Below, piece after piece: positions 55,156 through 64,000 of a stretch of DNA of 64,000 nt. The position numbers and the translations under genes were made by a program. Each line of letters starts with the position of its first letter. Within the stretch, counting starts at the first letter, position 1. The notes below the pieces were generated by a model. It saw only the letters and a list, made by a program, of their open reading frames with translations, was not told where the DNA came from and did not search any database. This DNA comes from Paracoccaceae bacterium. Its GTDB lineage: Bacteria; Pseudomonadota; Alphaproteobacteria; Rhodobacterales; Rhodobacteraceae. The DNA lies in assembly GCA_009842205.1 (NCBI GenBank), contig VYFX01000053.1, forward strand, positions 1 to 64,000. The letters are read 5' to 3'.

Positions 55156-55713
55156 ATGGTCAAAACATGGTTGATTTCGGATACGCATTTTGGTCACCAA
55201 AACATCTACAAATTTGTTGATCAGGATGGTAATCCCATAAGGAGATTTACCGATCCCTGGTATGCGGATAATGCCGAAAAAGGGGATGAATTGATGATCC
55301 ATTGGTGGAAGACCTTGATAAAACCCCAAGACAAGGTTTATCACCTTGGTGATGTTACCATGGGGCGAAAATCACTGGAGGTGCTTGAAATGCTGCCCGG
55401 AAGGAAGGTTCTGATCAGCGGTAATCATGACCGCTGGAAAGCGAAAGATCTTATACCCTATTTTGATGATATCAAGGGATCTTTGAAAGTGGGCAAATTT
55501 TTCCTCACCCATATACCGATCCATCCGGATTCCATACCACATTGGGCTGATGGTGTCATTCATGGACATATACATGAGAAACTGGTCAGGATCGGGAATG
55601 AACCTGATGTGAGATATATCAATGCTTCAGTGGAACAAACCGGTGGCAAACCGATAGCCCTGCAAGACGTAATTGATGGTCGATTCCATCCTGCCAAGGG
55701 GATTTTCTTGTGA
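55156..55713 (+). CDS. Calcineurin-like metallophosphoesterase
   Basis: This 185-residue phosphoesterase of the YfcE/small bacterial type shows the five motifs of the dinuclear site: ISDTHFGHQN near residue 7, LGDVTMG near 62, SGNHDRWK near 88, THIPIH near 118 and HGHIHEKL near 133. The substrate may be a phosphodiester or nucleotide. Its start has AAAGGAA upstream. Confidence 0.88.
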   Translation: MVKTWLISDTHFGHQNIYKFVDQDGNPIRRFTDPWYADNAEKGDELMIHWWKTLIKPQDKVYHLGDVTMGRKSLEVLEMLPGRKVLISGNHDRWKAKDLIPYFDDIKGSLKVGKFFLTHIPIHPDSIPHWADGVIHGHIHEKLVRIGNEPDVRYINASVEQTGGKPIALQDVIDGRFHPAKGIFL

Positions 55714-55745
55714 TTGTAAGACGGGTTTCAGCAGATATTGTAATT

Positions 55746-56702
55746 TCATTCTCGATTTACCGGAGGAGTTCCATAGGTATGAAAGGATTCGACTGTCTTT
55801 AGACCCCAAGCCTGACCCTTCTTTCTTTCTGCTTCAGTCCAGACTATGGTTTCCCAATCGGGTTGCAGGATCAGTCTTGATCCCTGGTTGGCAATCTCTA
55901 CCCTGTTTCCTGCAGGTTCCATGACATAAAGGAAAAAGGTTCCCTGTATCGCATGCTTGTGTGGACCGGTTTCAATGTGAACACCATTATCCAGAAAAAT
56001 ATCTGCTGCCCTGATAATTTCATCACGTTGATCGGTAACATAGGTAACATGGTGAAACCGTCCCCAACCTCCTGCATGTTCCTCGGTACAGGCAAGATCG
56101 TAACTTTTATTATTGACTGAAAACCAACAGCCTCCCAAGCGTCCGTTGTCCAACAGGATCTGTTCGGTAACCCTGCTGCCAAAACAGGTGATCATGAAAT
56201 CCCGAAAAACGGACACATCATCAGCCAACAGGTTGACGTGGTCCAACCTTCTGGGGCAGCATCCCCGGGCATGAAACTTTTGGTGGATATTTTTTAAGGC
56301 GGGTTTCTCGGAAGGAGGTGGTTGATACTTATTGGTTTCCCAATAAAGCTCAAACCAATGTCCATAGGGGCTTTGAAACCTGAATGCCTGGCCATGTCCC
56401 AGGTCTCCCTCAACCCATTCACCTTGAATACCACTTGCAACAATGGAATTTACCCTGTTTTCCAAGGCCTCTTGTGAAGAGGTTCTGTATCCAATGTGTC
56501 CAACCCCGGTTTGATGATGCTCTGTCAGTTTTAGCGTGTGAAACTCATAGTCATCATATGCCCTGAGATAATAGCTGTTTCCTTCCCGGCCACTTTCGGT
56601 CAGACCGTAAATTTCGGTAAAGAATTTTAAACTATCCCCGATCTTGTTCGAATAGATCTCAACATGTCCCAGATGGGCAACATTCGAATTCCCATCACTC
56701 AT
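55746..56702 (-). CDS. Two-domain type I extradiol dioxygenase (VOC)
   Basis: This 318-residue ring-cleaving dioxygenase of the vicinal-oxygen-chelate class uses Fe(II) or Mn(II). Two paired VOC domains are visible (about 8-125 and 150-280). The expected metal ligands are H155 (RLDHV), H217 or H218 (FHHVTY) and E269 (NRVE), spaced as in catechol 2,3-dioxygenase. It is the last gene of the cluster and overlaps the aldolase stop by eight bases. With GalB- and GalC-like neighbours it may open a gallate-like trihydroxylated ring to 4-oxalomesaconate, a step usually done by the unrelated type II enzymes. The substrate is inferred. Confidence 0.88.
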   Translation of the reverse strand: MSDGNSNVAHLGHVEIYSNKIGDSLKFFTEIYGLTESGREGNSYYLRAYDDYEFHTLKLTEHHQTGVGHIGYRTSSQEALENRVNSIVASGIQGEWVEGDLGHGQAFRFQSPYGHWFELYWETNKYQPPPSEKPALKNIHQKFHARGCCPRRLDHVNLLADDVSVFRDFMITCFGSRVTEQILLDNGRLGGCWFSVNNKSYDLACTEEHAGGWGRFHHVTYVTDQRDEIIRAADIFLDNGVHIETGPHKHAIQGTFFLYVMEPAGNRVEIANQGSRLILQPDWETIVWTEAERKKGQAWGLKTVESFHTYGTPPVNRE

Positions 56703-57372
56703 ATTCTAGCCCTTTTTCCTTGAGTGCCTTTCTCATACCATACATGTCAATACCCAATTCACCGGATGCCAAACGCTTTCTCTTTTCCTCCTCGGCAGAC
56801 AGTCTGTCTAGGGATTTCTCAAGGGTTTGTTTTGCAGCAGCTCGATTCACTATGCATACACCGTCATCATCAGCAACGATTACGTCACCCGGATTGATTG
56901 TAATTGAACCAATCACAATGGGTACATTGACAGAACCCAATGTCTCCTTGACCGTCCCCTGAGAACATATAACCCGTGACCAAACCGGAAAACCCAGCTC
57001 CCTGAGTTCCCACACATCACGAACCCCGGCATCAATTACCAGACCAATGGCTCCTCTTGCCTTGGCCGAAACAGCCAGCAATTCGCCAAAATAACCGGCA
57101 TCAGAGGGTGAAGTTGTGCCCAAAATCAAAATATCGCCTGCCACAACCTGTTCCATGGCGACGTGCAACATCCAGTTGTCATCAGGGGGTGCAAGGATGG
57201 TAAGGGCCGATCCGGCAAGGCGTGAACCACTGTAAATCGGTCTAATATTGTGAGGCAGCAAGCCTGTGCGATTTTGAGCCTCATGAACCGTTGACACCCC
57301 ACAATTCCCAAGCCCGGCAATTATTGATTGGTCAACCCTTGAGATATTTTGGACAACGATATTATTCATCAC
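56695..57372 (-). CDS. ligK: 4-carboxy-4-hydroxy-2-oxoadipate aldolase (RraA fold)
   Basis: This 225-residue class II aldolase of the HMG/CHA aldolase family splits 4-carboxy-4-hydroxy-2-oxoadipate to pyruvate and oxaloacetate. It follows LigK/GalC/ProA closely: [16 protein letters not shown] near residue 24, [20 protein letters not shown] near 53, the RraA-fold motif [11 protein letters not shown] near 109, [24 protein letters not shown], and the C-terminal GIDMYGMRK...KGLEYE. It overlaps the GalB-like gene upstream by four bases (ATGA), so the two are translationally coupled. Confidence 0.9.
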   Translation of the reverse strand: MMNNIVVQNISRVDQSIIAGLGNCGVSTVHEAQNRTGLLPHNIRPIYSGSRLAGSALTILAPPDDNWMLHVAMEQVVAGDILILGTTSPSDAGYFGELLAVSAKARGAIGLVIDAGVRDVWELRELGFPVWSRVICSQGTVKETLGSVNVPIVIGSITINPGDVIVADDDGVCIVNRAAAKQTLEKSLDRLSAEEEKRKRLASGELGIDMYGMRKALKEKGLEYE

Positions 57373-58100
57373 AATTCATCCACACAGCGTGGGAATACTG
57401 CTTGGAATCCTTCGGCATATTTTGCAGGTCTTCCACCGGCCTGCCCTCCCGAATTTCGGCGGAAGTGGTTGGCCCGGTTTTCGGCCAGATTGGTATAATA
57501 ATTCCAAAGGTGGACCTGTCCCTCCATGCATTCTATGGCCTTGCGCTTTTTATCCCAAACCTCGGTTATGTCCAAGAAGACGTTTGGAACCCAGCCCATT
57601 TGTTCAGTCTGATGTGGTTCAAACAGATATAGTTGAGGTGCTCCCAGAACCTTTTCACCGGGATTATGTCCCCATGCCTGGGCAATCATTCGTGTCTCAA
57701 GGGCTATCTCGGTAGTGTACATATGGTCTGTATTGTAAGGGTCAAATCTGGAATGTGACAACATGAAATCGGGCTGGACCTTTCTGATGATATCCACAAT
57801 TTTGTACTTGGATTCCCTATCCAGATCCAGAGGATAATCACCCAGATCAAGAAAAATGATGTCATGGGCTCCCAATTCTGCTGCAGCGTTTTCTGCTTCT
57901 GCCTTTCTTGCCTGCTTGACCTTTGCAAGAGTGGTATTGCCCTGTTTCCAAAGCTTGGCACTTTCTCCCCGTTCCCCATAGGAAAGACAAATTATGGTAA
58001 TCTCATATCCCTTGGCTTGGTGAAGGGCTATTGCTCCCCCGCACCGCCAGACAAAATCTGCTGCATGAGCGCTAAATACCAGAGCTGTAGAATTGTTCAT
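57369..58100 (-). CDS. galB: 4-oxalomesaconate hydratase GalB (PIG-L fold)
   Basis: This 243-residue protein of the PIG-L/LmbE zinc hydrolase superfamily matches the GalB branch, which hydrates 4-oxalomesaconate in gallate and protocatechuate meta-cleavage. The usual AHPDD motif is [17 protein letters not shown] here (H12, D15), as in Gal[28 protein letters not shown] with the remaining metal histidine, and FEPHQTEQ also fit. The next gene is the aldolase of the following step. Confidence 0.88.
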   Translation of the reverse strand: MNNSTALVFSAHAADFVWRCGGAIALHQAKGYEITIICLSYGERGESAKLWKQGNTTLAKVKQARKAEAENAAAELGAHDIIFLDLGDYPLDLDRESKYKIVDIIRKVQPDFMLSHSRFDPYNTDHMYTTEIALETRMIAQAWGHNPGEKVLGAPQLYLFEPHQTEQMGWVPNVFLDITEVWDKKRKAIECMEGQVHLWNYYTNLAENRANHFRRNSGGQAGGRPAKYAEGFQAVFPRCVDEL

Positions 58101-58124
58101 GAAATTACCATCTAGGAAGTAATC

Positions 58125-59228
58125 CTAGACTTCTCCCCAAATTTCCTCGGCCACACTGACAATGAACTCCAGTTTTTTCCATTGTTCCAGGTCGGATAAT
58201 GTATTCCCCTCTTCGGTTGAGGCAAATCCACACTGAGGTGCCAGTCCGAACTGTTCGATATTGGTGATTTGGGCAACCTGATCGAACTTTCGCAGGATTT
58301 CGTCTCTGGATTCAAGTTCACCCGATTTTGTGGTTACAAACCCGGGCAATACCCTTTGGTTTCCCTTGGGAAGGTATTTCAGCGGTTCAAGGCTACCGGC
58401 TCGGTTGGTATCGTATTCCATGAAGAAAATGTCCACGCCGGTTTGATTGAACAAGATGTCGGCAATAGGGTCGTATGCTCCCTCGGCTGCATGGGTTGAC
58501 TTGAAATTACCCCGACACAAATGCATGCCGATCACCATGTCGTCAGGACGTTCCTTAATGGCCTGTTCCATCATCCAAGCATATTTACGGATCAACCAAT
58601 CCGGATCCTGACCGATGTCACTTTTTGCCTTGCGGTGTACGGGATCACAGAGATAGGCGAAAAAGATATCATCCATTTGCAGATATCGACAACCATGTTC
58701 ATAGAAGACTTTGACCGCCTTCCTGTAGGTCATCATGATATCATTCATCAATACCTCGGGATCATGATATTCGGGTGGGTGAATATCCTCGATGGCTACC
58801 CGGAAATGGCAACAGCTGGGTCCTGGAATTGATATTTTTGGATGTACGGATGTATTTTCGGCAACAAAACGATAATGCTCAAGCATGGGGTGATCGTCCG
58901 GAAAATCCAGCTTGTCATTGATAACGGGGAAGATCGGTCTGAGGGTAGCACCAGCAAAGGCTATTCCCTCGTCTCTTTCCTCCAGATCCAATCCGGTAAG
59001 CATCCCCATGAAATCATAATGCCAGAAGGATCTTCTGAACTCACCATCCGTGACTGCCTTAAGACCCACATTCTCCTGCTGCCTTATGGCGTTTTGAATA
59101 TGCTCATTTTCTATTTCACGGAGGTTTTCTGCCGAAATTTTCCCTTCACTGAACCTGGTTCTGCCTTCTGCAACTTCAGCGGGTCGCAAAAGACTTCCAA
59201 CATGATCAGCATGAAAAGGTGGTTTCAT
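58125..59228 (-). CDS. MetE-like cobalamin-independent methyltransferase domain protein
   Basis: From ATG at 59228 this is a 367-residue single-domain protein of the MetE C-terminal (UROD/MetE-like barrel) family. The zinc-ligand set is present: H236 and C238 (GMHLCRGNF), E271 (EYD) and C333 (PQCGFAS). The N-terminal half of MetE that binds polyglutamyl folate is absent, so it is not a standard methionine synthase. Its place in an aromatic-degradation cluster suggests methyl transfer from a methoxylated aromatic, or another thiol-methyl reaction; that is inference. Its stop is 24 bases from the galB-like start. Confidence 0.8.
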   Translation of the reverse strand: MKPPFHADHVGSLLRPAEVAEGRTRFSEGKISAENLREIENEHIQNAIRQQENVGLKAVTDGEFRRSFWHYDFMGMLTGLDLEERDEGIAFAGATLRPIFPVINDKLDFPDDHPMLEHYRFVAENTSVHPKISIPGPSCCHFRVAIEDIHPPEYHDPEVLMNDIMMTYRKAVKVFYEHGCRYLQMDDIFFAYLCDPVHRKAKSDIGQDPDWLIRKYAWMMEQAIKERPDDMVIGMHLCRGNFKSTHAAEGAYDPIADILFNQTGVDIFFMEYDTNRAGSLEPLKYLPKGNQRVLPGFVTTKSGELESRDEILRKFDQVAQITNIEQFGLAPQCGFASTEEGNTLSDLEQWKKLEFIVSVAEEIWGEV

Positions 59229-59343
59229 GTTATTCTCCAAATTCAAAACACTCAAACACAATCAAGGACAAGTCACTTTATCCTGACTGAAAAAATGTCT
59301 TCGGAATATAACAAAACCCGGCTGCTTTTGCATTCCGGAAAAT

Positions 59344-59364
59344 GGGTCCCCCAAAGGAGGACCC
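59344..59364 (-). terminator. Hairpin between the BMP gene and the MetE-like gene
   Basis: GGGTCC at 59344-59349 pairs with GGACCC at 59359-59364. On the minus strand the stem is followed by ATTTTCC, a weak T tract. It lies 12 bases after the binding-protein stop and may act as a partial terminator, keeping importer and enzyme expression at different levels. Confidence 0.55.
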
Positions 59365-59376
59365 GTTTCTCTTGAA

Positions 59377-60450
59377 TTAATTGGGTATTGAACCCGACAG
59401 ACCCTCGATATAGAAATTCATACCGAGCAGGGTTCCATCGTCGGCAACTTCACCATCTCCCAACCAGGCTGAGCCGTCCTGTCTATTGATCGGACCGGTG
59501 AATGGATGGTAGGAACCATCGGATATTGAATCAGCCATGGCCTGGGCTTCAGCACGCACATCTTCGGGAATCCTGTCAGAAAATTCACCGATTTCAACCA
59601 TGCCGGTCGAGATGCCGTCCCAGACGTCTACACTTTCCCAGGTACCGTCTAGCAGGGCCTGGGCACGAGCGACATAGTAAGGTGCCCAATTGTCGATGAT
59701 CGATGACAACCTGGCAGTCGGGCCAAATTCCATCATGTCGGAGGCCTGACCAAAGGCGAATATTCCCTTTTCTTCGGCAATCGTCATTGGTGCAGTTGAA
59801 TCAGTATGCTGCATTATGACATCCACACCCTGTTCAATCAGGGTCTGGGCAGCATCGGCTTCCTTGGCCGGATCAAACCAGGTAAAGACCCAGACGATTT
59901 TGAATTCTACGTCCGGATTGGCTTTCTTGGCATGAAGATAGGCAGAGTTTATGCCCCGGATTACCTCTGGAATTGGAAATGATGCAATATATCCAATCTG
60001 ATTGGTTTTGGTCATTTTACCGGCTATGTGGCCAATAACCGCACGGCCTTCATAGAAGCGAGCACTGTAGGTAGAAACATTGTCTGCCCGCTTATAACCC
60101 GTGGCGTGCTCAAATTTCACGTTTGGAAACTTGGCGGCAACATTGATCGTTGGATCCATGTAACCGAAAGAAGTGGTGAAAATCAGTTCATTGCCGGCCA
60201 GAGCCATCTGGGTAAGTACCCTTTCTGCATCGGCCCCTTCGGGAACACTTTCGACATAGGAGGTTTCTACCTGATCTCCAAAAGCTTCTTCAACGGCCAA
60301 CCGTCCCTGATCATGCTCGTATGACCAGCCAAAATCACCAACAGGACCAACATAAATAAACCCCACCTTTTTAGGTTCGGCTTGGGCCAAACTGAATGTG
60401 AACAGCAGGGATGTCAGTATGGCAAACCCTTTGAATATTTTCCTTGTCAT
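59377..60450 (-). CDS. BMP-family ABC transporter binding protein
   Basis: This 357-residue periplasmic or lipid-anchored binding protein is of the BMP (basic membrane lipoprotein/PnrA) family. It has a signal peptide of 24 residues ending LAQA; no lipobox cysteine is seen. VGFIYVGPVGDFGWSYEHDQGR near residue 28, GYIASFPIPEVIRGINSAYLHA (two parts) near 152, and WVFTWFDPAKEADAAQTLIEQGVD (two parts) near 187 are family motifs. Known members bind purine nucleosides; here the aromatic enzymes suggest another ring compound, but this is unproved. Confidence 0.9.
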   Translation of the reverse strand: MTRKIFKGFAILTSLLFTFSLAQAEPKKVGFIYVGPVGDFGWSYEHDQGRLAVEEAFGDQVETSYVESVPEGADAERVLTQMALAGNELIFTTSFGYMDPTINVAAKFPNVKFEHATGYKRADNVSTYSARFYEGRAVIGHIAGKMTKTNQIGYIASFPIPEVIRGINSAYLHAKKANPDVEFKIVWVFTWFDPAKEADAAQTLIEQGVDVIMQHTDSTAPMTIAEEKGIFAFGQASDMMEFGPTARLSSIIDNWAPYYVARAQALLDGTWESVDVWDGISTGMVEIGEFSDRIPEDVRAEAQAMADSISDGSYHPFTGPINRQDGSAWLGDGEVADDGTLLGMNFYIEGLSGSIPN

Positions 60451-60486
60451 TTCGTATCCTTTCTTTAACAGCAGTAAAAGTTGATT

Positions 60487-61419
60487 CTACATGGTTTTGT
60501 AGAATAACCTGCCCAGGGAACCAGGCGCCAGGGTTGATAGTCTGTTACTTGAACCTGAAATGACCACTAGTGCAACAATCGTTATGATATATGGTGCCAT
60601 GGATAGGTATGCCGGATTGATTTTAATACCAACAGCCTGCAAATTCAACTGTAATAATGTCACTCCCCCAAATAAAAAGGCACCGAGAATCACACGGTAT
60701 GGTCGCCATGAGGCAAAAACCACCAAGGCAAGGGCAATCCAACCAACCCCTGCCGTCATTCCTTCAGTCCATTGGGGTACTCTTATCATGGCCAGGTAAC
60801 CTCCACCCAAACCGGCACAACCACCGCCAAACATGATTGCCGCCAGCCGCACCCTTACAACATTATAGCCAAGAGCATGGGCAGCATCATGATTTTCACC
60901 GATTGACCTGAGGATAAGACCGGCACGAGTTCGATTCAGAAAATAGCTGACACCAACCACAAGTATGAATGCCAAGTATACCAGATAATCGTATTTGAAA
61001 AGCAATTGTCCTAAAACCGGCAAATCACTAAGAAAACCAAAATCCGGTTTGGGAAAGGTCGGCGGTTTGATTCCTGCAAATGGCTGTCCAATGAGGGCTG
61101 ACAACCCCAATCCAAACAGGGTTAGGGCCAGCCCCGTAGCAACCTGATTGGAATGTAGTACCTGGGTCAGAATACCGAAAATCAGAGCCAGAAGCCCACC
61201 GGCAACAATGGAAGCCAATACTCCGAAAAGTGGTGAACCGGTATTGTAAATGGTGATGAACCCACAAACGGCACCGATAATCATCATCCCCTCGACACCA
61301 AGGTTGAGCACGCCGGACTTTTCCACGACCAACTCACCCAAGGCGGCTAATAGAACCGGAATCGATGCTGCCACCATGGTGGAAAAGAAAATCAGGGGAT
61401 TGATAGCTGCAAAATCCAT
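60487..61419 (-). CDS. ABC permease of the nucleoside/BMP-type importer
   Basis: This 310-residue inner-membrane permease has about eight hydrophobic helices (MVAASIPVLLAALGELV at the start). The family loop GLILRSIGENHDAAHALGYNVVRVRL near residue 171 (two parts) contacts the ATPase. It belongs to the branched-chain/nucleoside permease class that goes with BMP binding proteins. It abuts the second permease by one base. Confidence 0.9.
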   Translation of the reverse strand: MDFAAINPLIFFSTMVAASIPVLLAALGELVVEKSGVLNLGVEGMMIIGAVCGFITIYNTGSPLFGVLASIVAGGLLALIFGILTQVLHSNQVATGLALTLFGLGLSALIGQPFAGIKPPTFPKPDFGFLSDLPVLGQLLFKYDYLVYLAFILVVGVSYFLNRTRAGLILRSIGENHDAAHALGYNVVRVRLAAIMFGGGCAGLGGGYLAMIRVPQWTEGMTAGVGWIALALVVFASWRPYRVILGAFLFGGVTLLQLNLQAVGIKINPAYLSMAPYIITIVALVVISGSSNRLSTLAPGSLGRLFYKTM

Positions 61420-62505
61420 TTAACCACGTGCCCAATGCTTGATGCTTATTCGATATTGTGAAAGAAAATCCATTGAAAGTAAAAAGAACAGCAACATCCC
61501 CTGCAAGGCCTGAATGGCTGCTGCCGGCAAATTCAACATGAACTGGGCAAGATCGCCTCCAATATAAGTGAGCGACATGAGAAGTGCTGCCAAAGCTATT
61601 CCGAAAGGGTTCAATCGTCCCAGAAAGGCGACAATAATGGCCGTAAAGCCATAACCCACATTGAAGTCAATGGATAAAAGTCCAGCTGGACCTGAGAGTT
61701 CGAATATGCCTGCGAGACCGGCCAATCCGCCACCAGCTGCCAAACAGAAAATTATCATCAGGTTGGGATTGACGCCGGCAAATCGTGAGATTCTTACGGA
61801 TTGTCCCGTTACCCTGACCTGAAATCCAAGCCTGTGAAACCGTATCAAACCATACAGTGCAAAAATGGATACAAAAGCAACAATCACTCCCAAATGAATA
61901 CCCGTACCGGCAAACAGTTCTCCATTTGAGGCACTGACATAATGTTGCAGGTTTCTTGATCCGGGAAAACCAACCCCATCCGGATTACGAAGCAAGCCCA
62001 AGGAAACGGAAGCAAGAAAATGCTCGCTGACATAAACCAGCATCAGGGAGACCAAGATTTCATTGGTTTTGAATTTTATTTTCAACAAGGCCGGTATCAT
62101 GGCCCAGGCAATACCACCAACAATACCGGAAACAATCATCAAAGGGAAGATCCACCACGCTTCAAGAGGATAGAAGGCCAAGGCAACACCTCCTCCAAGA
62201 ATTGCTCCCATAATGTACTGCCCCTCGGCACCGATATTCCAGATATTGGCTTTAAATCCAATTGAAAGGCCTATGGCGATAAGAACCAGGGGGGCTGCCT
62301 TTACCAAAATTTGTGGTCGGGCGTAAGCCGACAGGTTGGGGTCAAAAATCGGAGCCCAGAATATTGTCTTGATTGCTTCCACGGGGTTTTTCCCCAGGAT
62401 CGCAAATAGTATTCCCCCGGCAATCAGGGTTACCAGCACAGCCAATACCGGTGTAATGGCAGTCCAGAATTTGGAGGGCTCCCTGCGCCTTTCAAAAACC
62501 AACAT
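61420..62505 (-). CDS. Second ABC permease of the BMP-type importer
   Basis: This 361-residue permease has the family's ANIWNIGAEGQYIMGAI near residue 90, KFKTNEILVSLMLVYV near 150, GFQVRVTGQSVRISRFAGVNPN near 229 (two parts), and a C-terminal helix cluster. It makes the heterodimeric channel with the other permease. The ATPase stop at 62506 is directly adjacent, so the four genes are one operon. Confidence 0.9.
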   Translation of the reverse strand: MLVFERRREPSKFWTAITPVLAVLVTLIAGGILFAILGKNPVEAIKTIFWAPIFDPNLSAYARPQILVKAAPLVLIAIGLSIGFKANIWNIGAEGQYIMGAILGGGVALAFYPLEAWWIFPLMIVSGIVGGIAWAMIPALLKIKFKTNEILVSLMLVYVSEHFLASVSLGLLRNPDGVGFPGSRNLQHYVSASNGELFAGTGIHLGVIVAFVSIFALYGLIRFHRLGFQVRVTGQSVRISRFAGVNPNLMIIFCLAAGGGLAGLAGIFELSGPAGLLSIDFNVGYGFTAIIVAFLGRLNPFGIALAALLMSLTYIGGDLAQFMLNLPAAAIQALQGMLLFFLLSMDFLSQYRISIKHWARG

Positions 62506-64000
62506 CTATGCAACAGCCTCCGGAAGTGATTCCCGAGAGGCCCCCATCATCAAGCCAATATCTTCCCTGCTCAACTCCTGTACCGGTCTTGCCTTGCTGA
62601 GGCATCCACCTGAAAGAACCGAGATGTAATCGGAAATTTCAAGCAACTCGTCAATATCCTGGCTAATGACGACAACGGCTGCTCCACTATCGGCCAAATC
62701 AATCAGCTTCTGACGAATACTGGCCGCTGCAGCCGCATCAACTCCCCAGGTTGGCTGATTGACAATCAACAATTCAGGATTCTGGAGTATCTCCCTACCA
62801 ATGACAAATTTCTGGAGGTTTCCACCTGAAAGCGATTGGGCAAAATTGTCCGTACCTGGTGTGCGGACATCAAATTGCTTGATGATTGTCTGGGAAAATT
62901 CTGCCGTTCTTGACCAATTGATAATGCCGGCTTGAGAAAGTTCTTTTCGGTCTGCTGCCGTCAGATAGGCGTTTTCAGTCAGACTCATTTCACCGGCGGC
63001 TGAATGCCCAACCCTTTGTTCGGGTGCAAACAGAAGTCCCCGTTTGCGTCTTTCATTGGGATTCAACCTGGCCAAATCATGACCATTCAGCATGATTGTT
63101 CCCCCTTTTGGCAGATTCTCTCCTGAAAGTACCTCCATCAATTCATCCTGACCATTGCCGGCAATCCCGCCAATTCCAAACACTTCTCCCTGCCAAACTT
63201 CAAAGGAGACTTCCCTGAGGCTGGTTCCAAAATTGGAAGATGATTCCTTCTCGATATTCTCTACTCTGAATAATGGCTGGCCATTGCGGTTTCCTTGTGA
63301 TTCCGTTCGTTTCGGAGTAACGATTGAGGTCCCCACCATCATTTCAGCCAGCTGGCGGGCAGATTTTTCTTCAGGATTACAGGTTGCAACCACTTTTCCG
63401 GCCCTCAAGATGGTTGCTCTGGAACAAAGGGTTTTGATTTCCTCAAGTTTATGGGAAATATACAGTATTGTCGTCCCTTCGGCAGCTAGGTTCCTGAGTG
63501 CTTCAAACAATACATTTGCTTCTTGGGGAGTAAGTACCGAAGTCGGTTCGTCCATGATGAGGATTTTGGGATTTTGGAGCAAGCACCTGATTATCTCCAC
63601 CCTTTGCCTTTCGCCTGCAGAAAGGGTTCCAACCATGCTGTCGGGGTTCAGTGACAACCCGTAGGCCTTGCCTTTTTCTTCGATTTCCCTAGAAAGTTTG
63701 TTGAAGGGAGGCGGATCAACCATTCCCAATGCAATGTTCTCGGCTACGGTCAGGGCATCAAATAGCGAGAAATGCTGAAACACCATGGCAATACCAGCTG
63801 ACCGGGCTTCATTGGGGTTGGAGGGTAAATAGGTCCTTGATTGGAAAATCATTTCCCCTTCATCCGGCTTGACCAAACCATACATCATTTTTACCAAGGT
63901 GGACTTGCCGGATCCGTTTTCTCCGAGCAGGGCACAAATTTCACCCTCCTCAAGGGACATGTTTATGCGGTCATTGGCCTTTATCCCCGGGTATTCCTTG
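62506..64000 (-). CDS. Duplicated ABC ATPase of the BMP-type importer (5' truncated by window)
   Basis: At least 484 residues are visible, and the frame stays open to the right edge (the part before MSLEEG reads YPGIKANDRIN), so the true start lies beyond 64000. It has two ATPase domains: Walker A GENGSGKST, signature LSAGERQRVEIIRCLL, Walker B LIMDEPTSVLT in the first. The second has a degenerate Walker A (GGIAGNGQDE) and signature LSGGNLQKFVIGREI. This tandem layout is typical of ribose and nucleoside importer ATPases. Confidence 0.92.
   Translation of the reverse strand, partial: KEYPGIKANDRINMSLEEGEICALLGENGSGKSTLVKMMYGLVKPDEGEMIFQSRTYLPSNPNEARSAGIAMVFQHFSLFDALTVAENIALGMVDPPPFNKLSREIEEKGKAYGLSLNPDSMVGTLSAGERQRVEIIRCLLQNPKILIMDEPTSVLTPQEANVLFEALRNLAAEGTTILYISHKLEEIKTLCSRATILRAGKVVATCNPEEKSARQLAEMMVGTSIVTPKRTESQGNRNGQPLFRVENIEKESSSNFGTSLREVSFEVWQGEVFGIGGIAGNGQDELMEVLSGENLPKGGTIMLNGHDLARLNPNERRKRGLLFAPEQRVGHSAAGEMSLTENAYLTAADRKELSQAGIINWSRTAEFSQTIIKQFDVRTPGTDNFAQSLSGGNLQKFVIGREILQNPELLIVNQPTWGVDAAAAASIRQKLIDLADSGAAVVVISQDIDELLEISDYISVLSGGCLSKARPVQELSREDIGLMMGASRESLPEAVA

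Overview
The window reads as one contiguous piece of an alphaproteobacterial chromosome of low to middling GC. It is most like a marine Rhodobacterales-type bacterium. Gene content and order support this: rpmH-rnpA-yidD-yidC-engB-argB, histone deacetylase-like gene-xseB-ispA, CoA pyrophosphatase-cca-ABC exporter, petP-petR, the aapJQMP amino-acid importer, and a dimethylsulfoniopropionate (DMSP) lyase gene, dddP. The assignment is inferred from gene content only; no 16S rRNA gene is present.

Layout. Positions 1-5300 hold small accessory genes (SRPBCC and YdeI-like proteins, a glycosyltransferase, an aminotransferase, a methyltransferase) and rppH. Positions 5300-9460 carry the ctpA, gpmI, rlmH, rsfS housekeeping block on the minus strand; rsfS appears to start at CTG. 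Positions 9600-13250 carry a threonine-dehydratase-like gene, a 14-repeat ankyrin protein and ilvE, read divergently from petP-petR. Positions 14660-17050 hold a deacetylase-like gene, xseB, a second diverged XseB-like gene, and ispA. A degraded higBA-type toxin-antitoxin locus and another gene remnant follow where dxs often sits. Positions 18000-22600 carry an MsbA-like exporter, cca, a Nudix hydrolase and a DUF3445 haem N-demethylase-like gene; dddP follows on the opposite strand.

Positions 24289-32503 form a sugar-uptake locus of the alpha-glucoside (agl) type: aglE, aglF, aglG, an unknown small ORF and aglK. Divergent from it is one 803-residue ORF joining a LacI-family repressor in frame to a complete GH1 beta-glucosidase. 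The shared intergenic region has a near-consensus sigma70 promoter with a LacI-style palindrome just downstream of the -10, and two related palindromes beside the start of the fusion gene. The regulator is thus physically joined to an enzyme likely to act on the imported sugar.

Positions 32700-37700 hold argG, rpmI-rplT-pheS (no pheT follows), a DUF1244 gene and a lytic transglycosylase with no visible signal peptide. Positions 37700-44430 hold fghA, an AEC transporter and aapJQMP. Positions 44500-55700 hold a SixA-like phosphatase, a DUF1643 gene, a histidine kinase (apparent CTG start), a TVP38-family protein, the rpmH-argB block, a ferredoxin-like protein, class I aldolase, tRNA-Arg(ACG) and a phosphoesterase.

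Positions 55746-64000 are one minus-strand cluster running off the right edge: a BMP-type ABC importer (ATPase, two permeases, binding protein), a MetE-like zinc methyltransferase, a PIG-L protein very like 4-oxalomesaconate hydratase GalB, a GalC/LigK-like aldolase, and a two-domain type I extradiol dioxygenase. Together these could import, possibly demethylate, cleave and degrade a gallate-like aromatic compound to pyruvate and oxaloacetate. This cluster and the LacI-GH1 locus are the two best candidates for undescribed systems.
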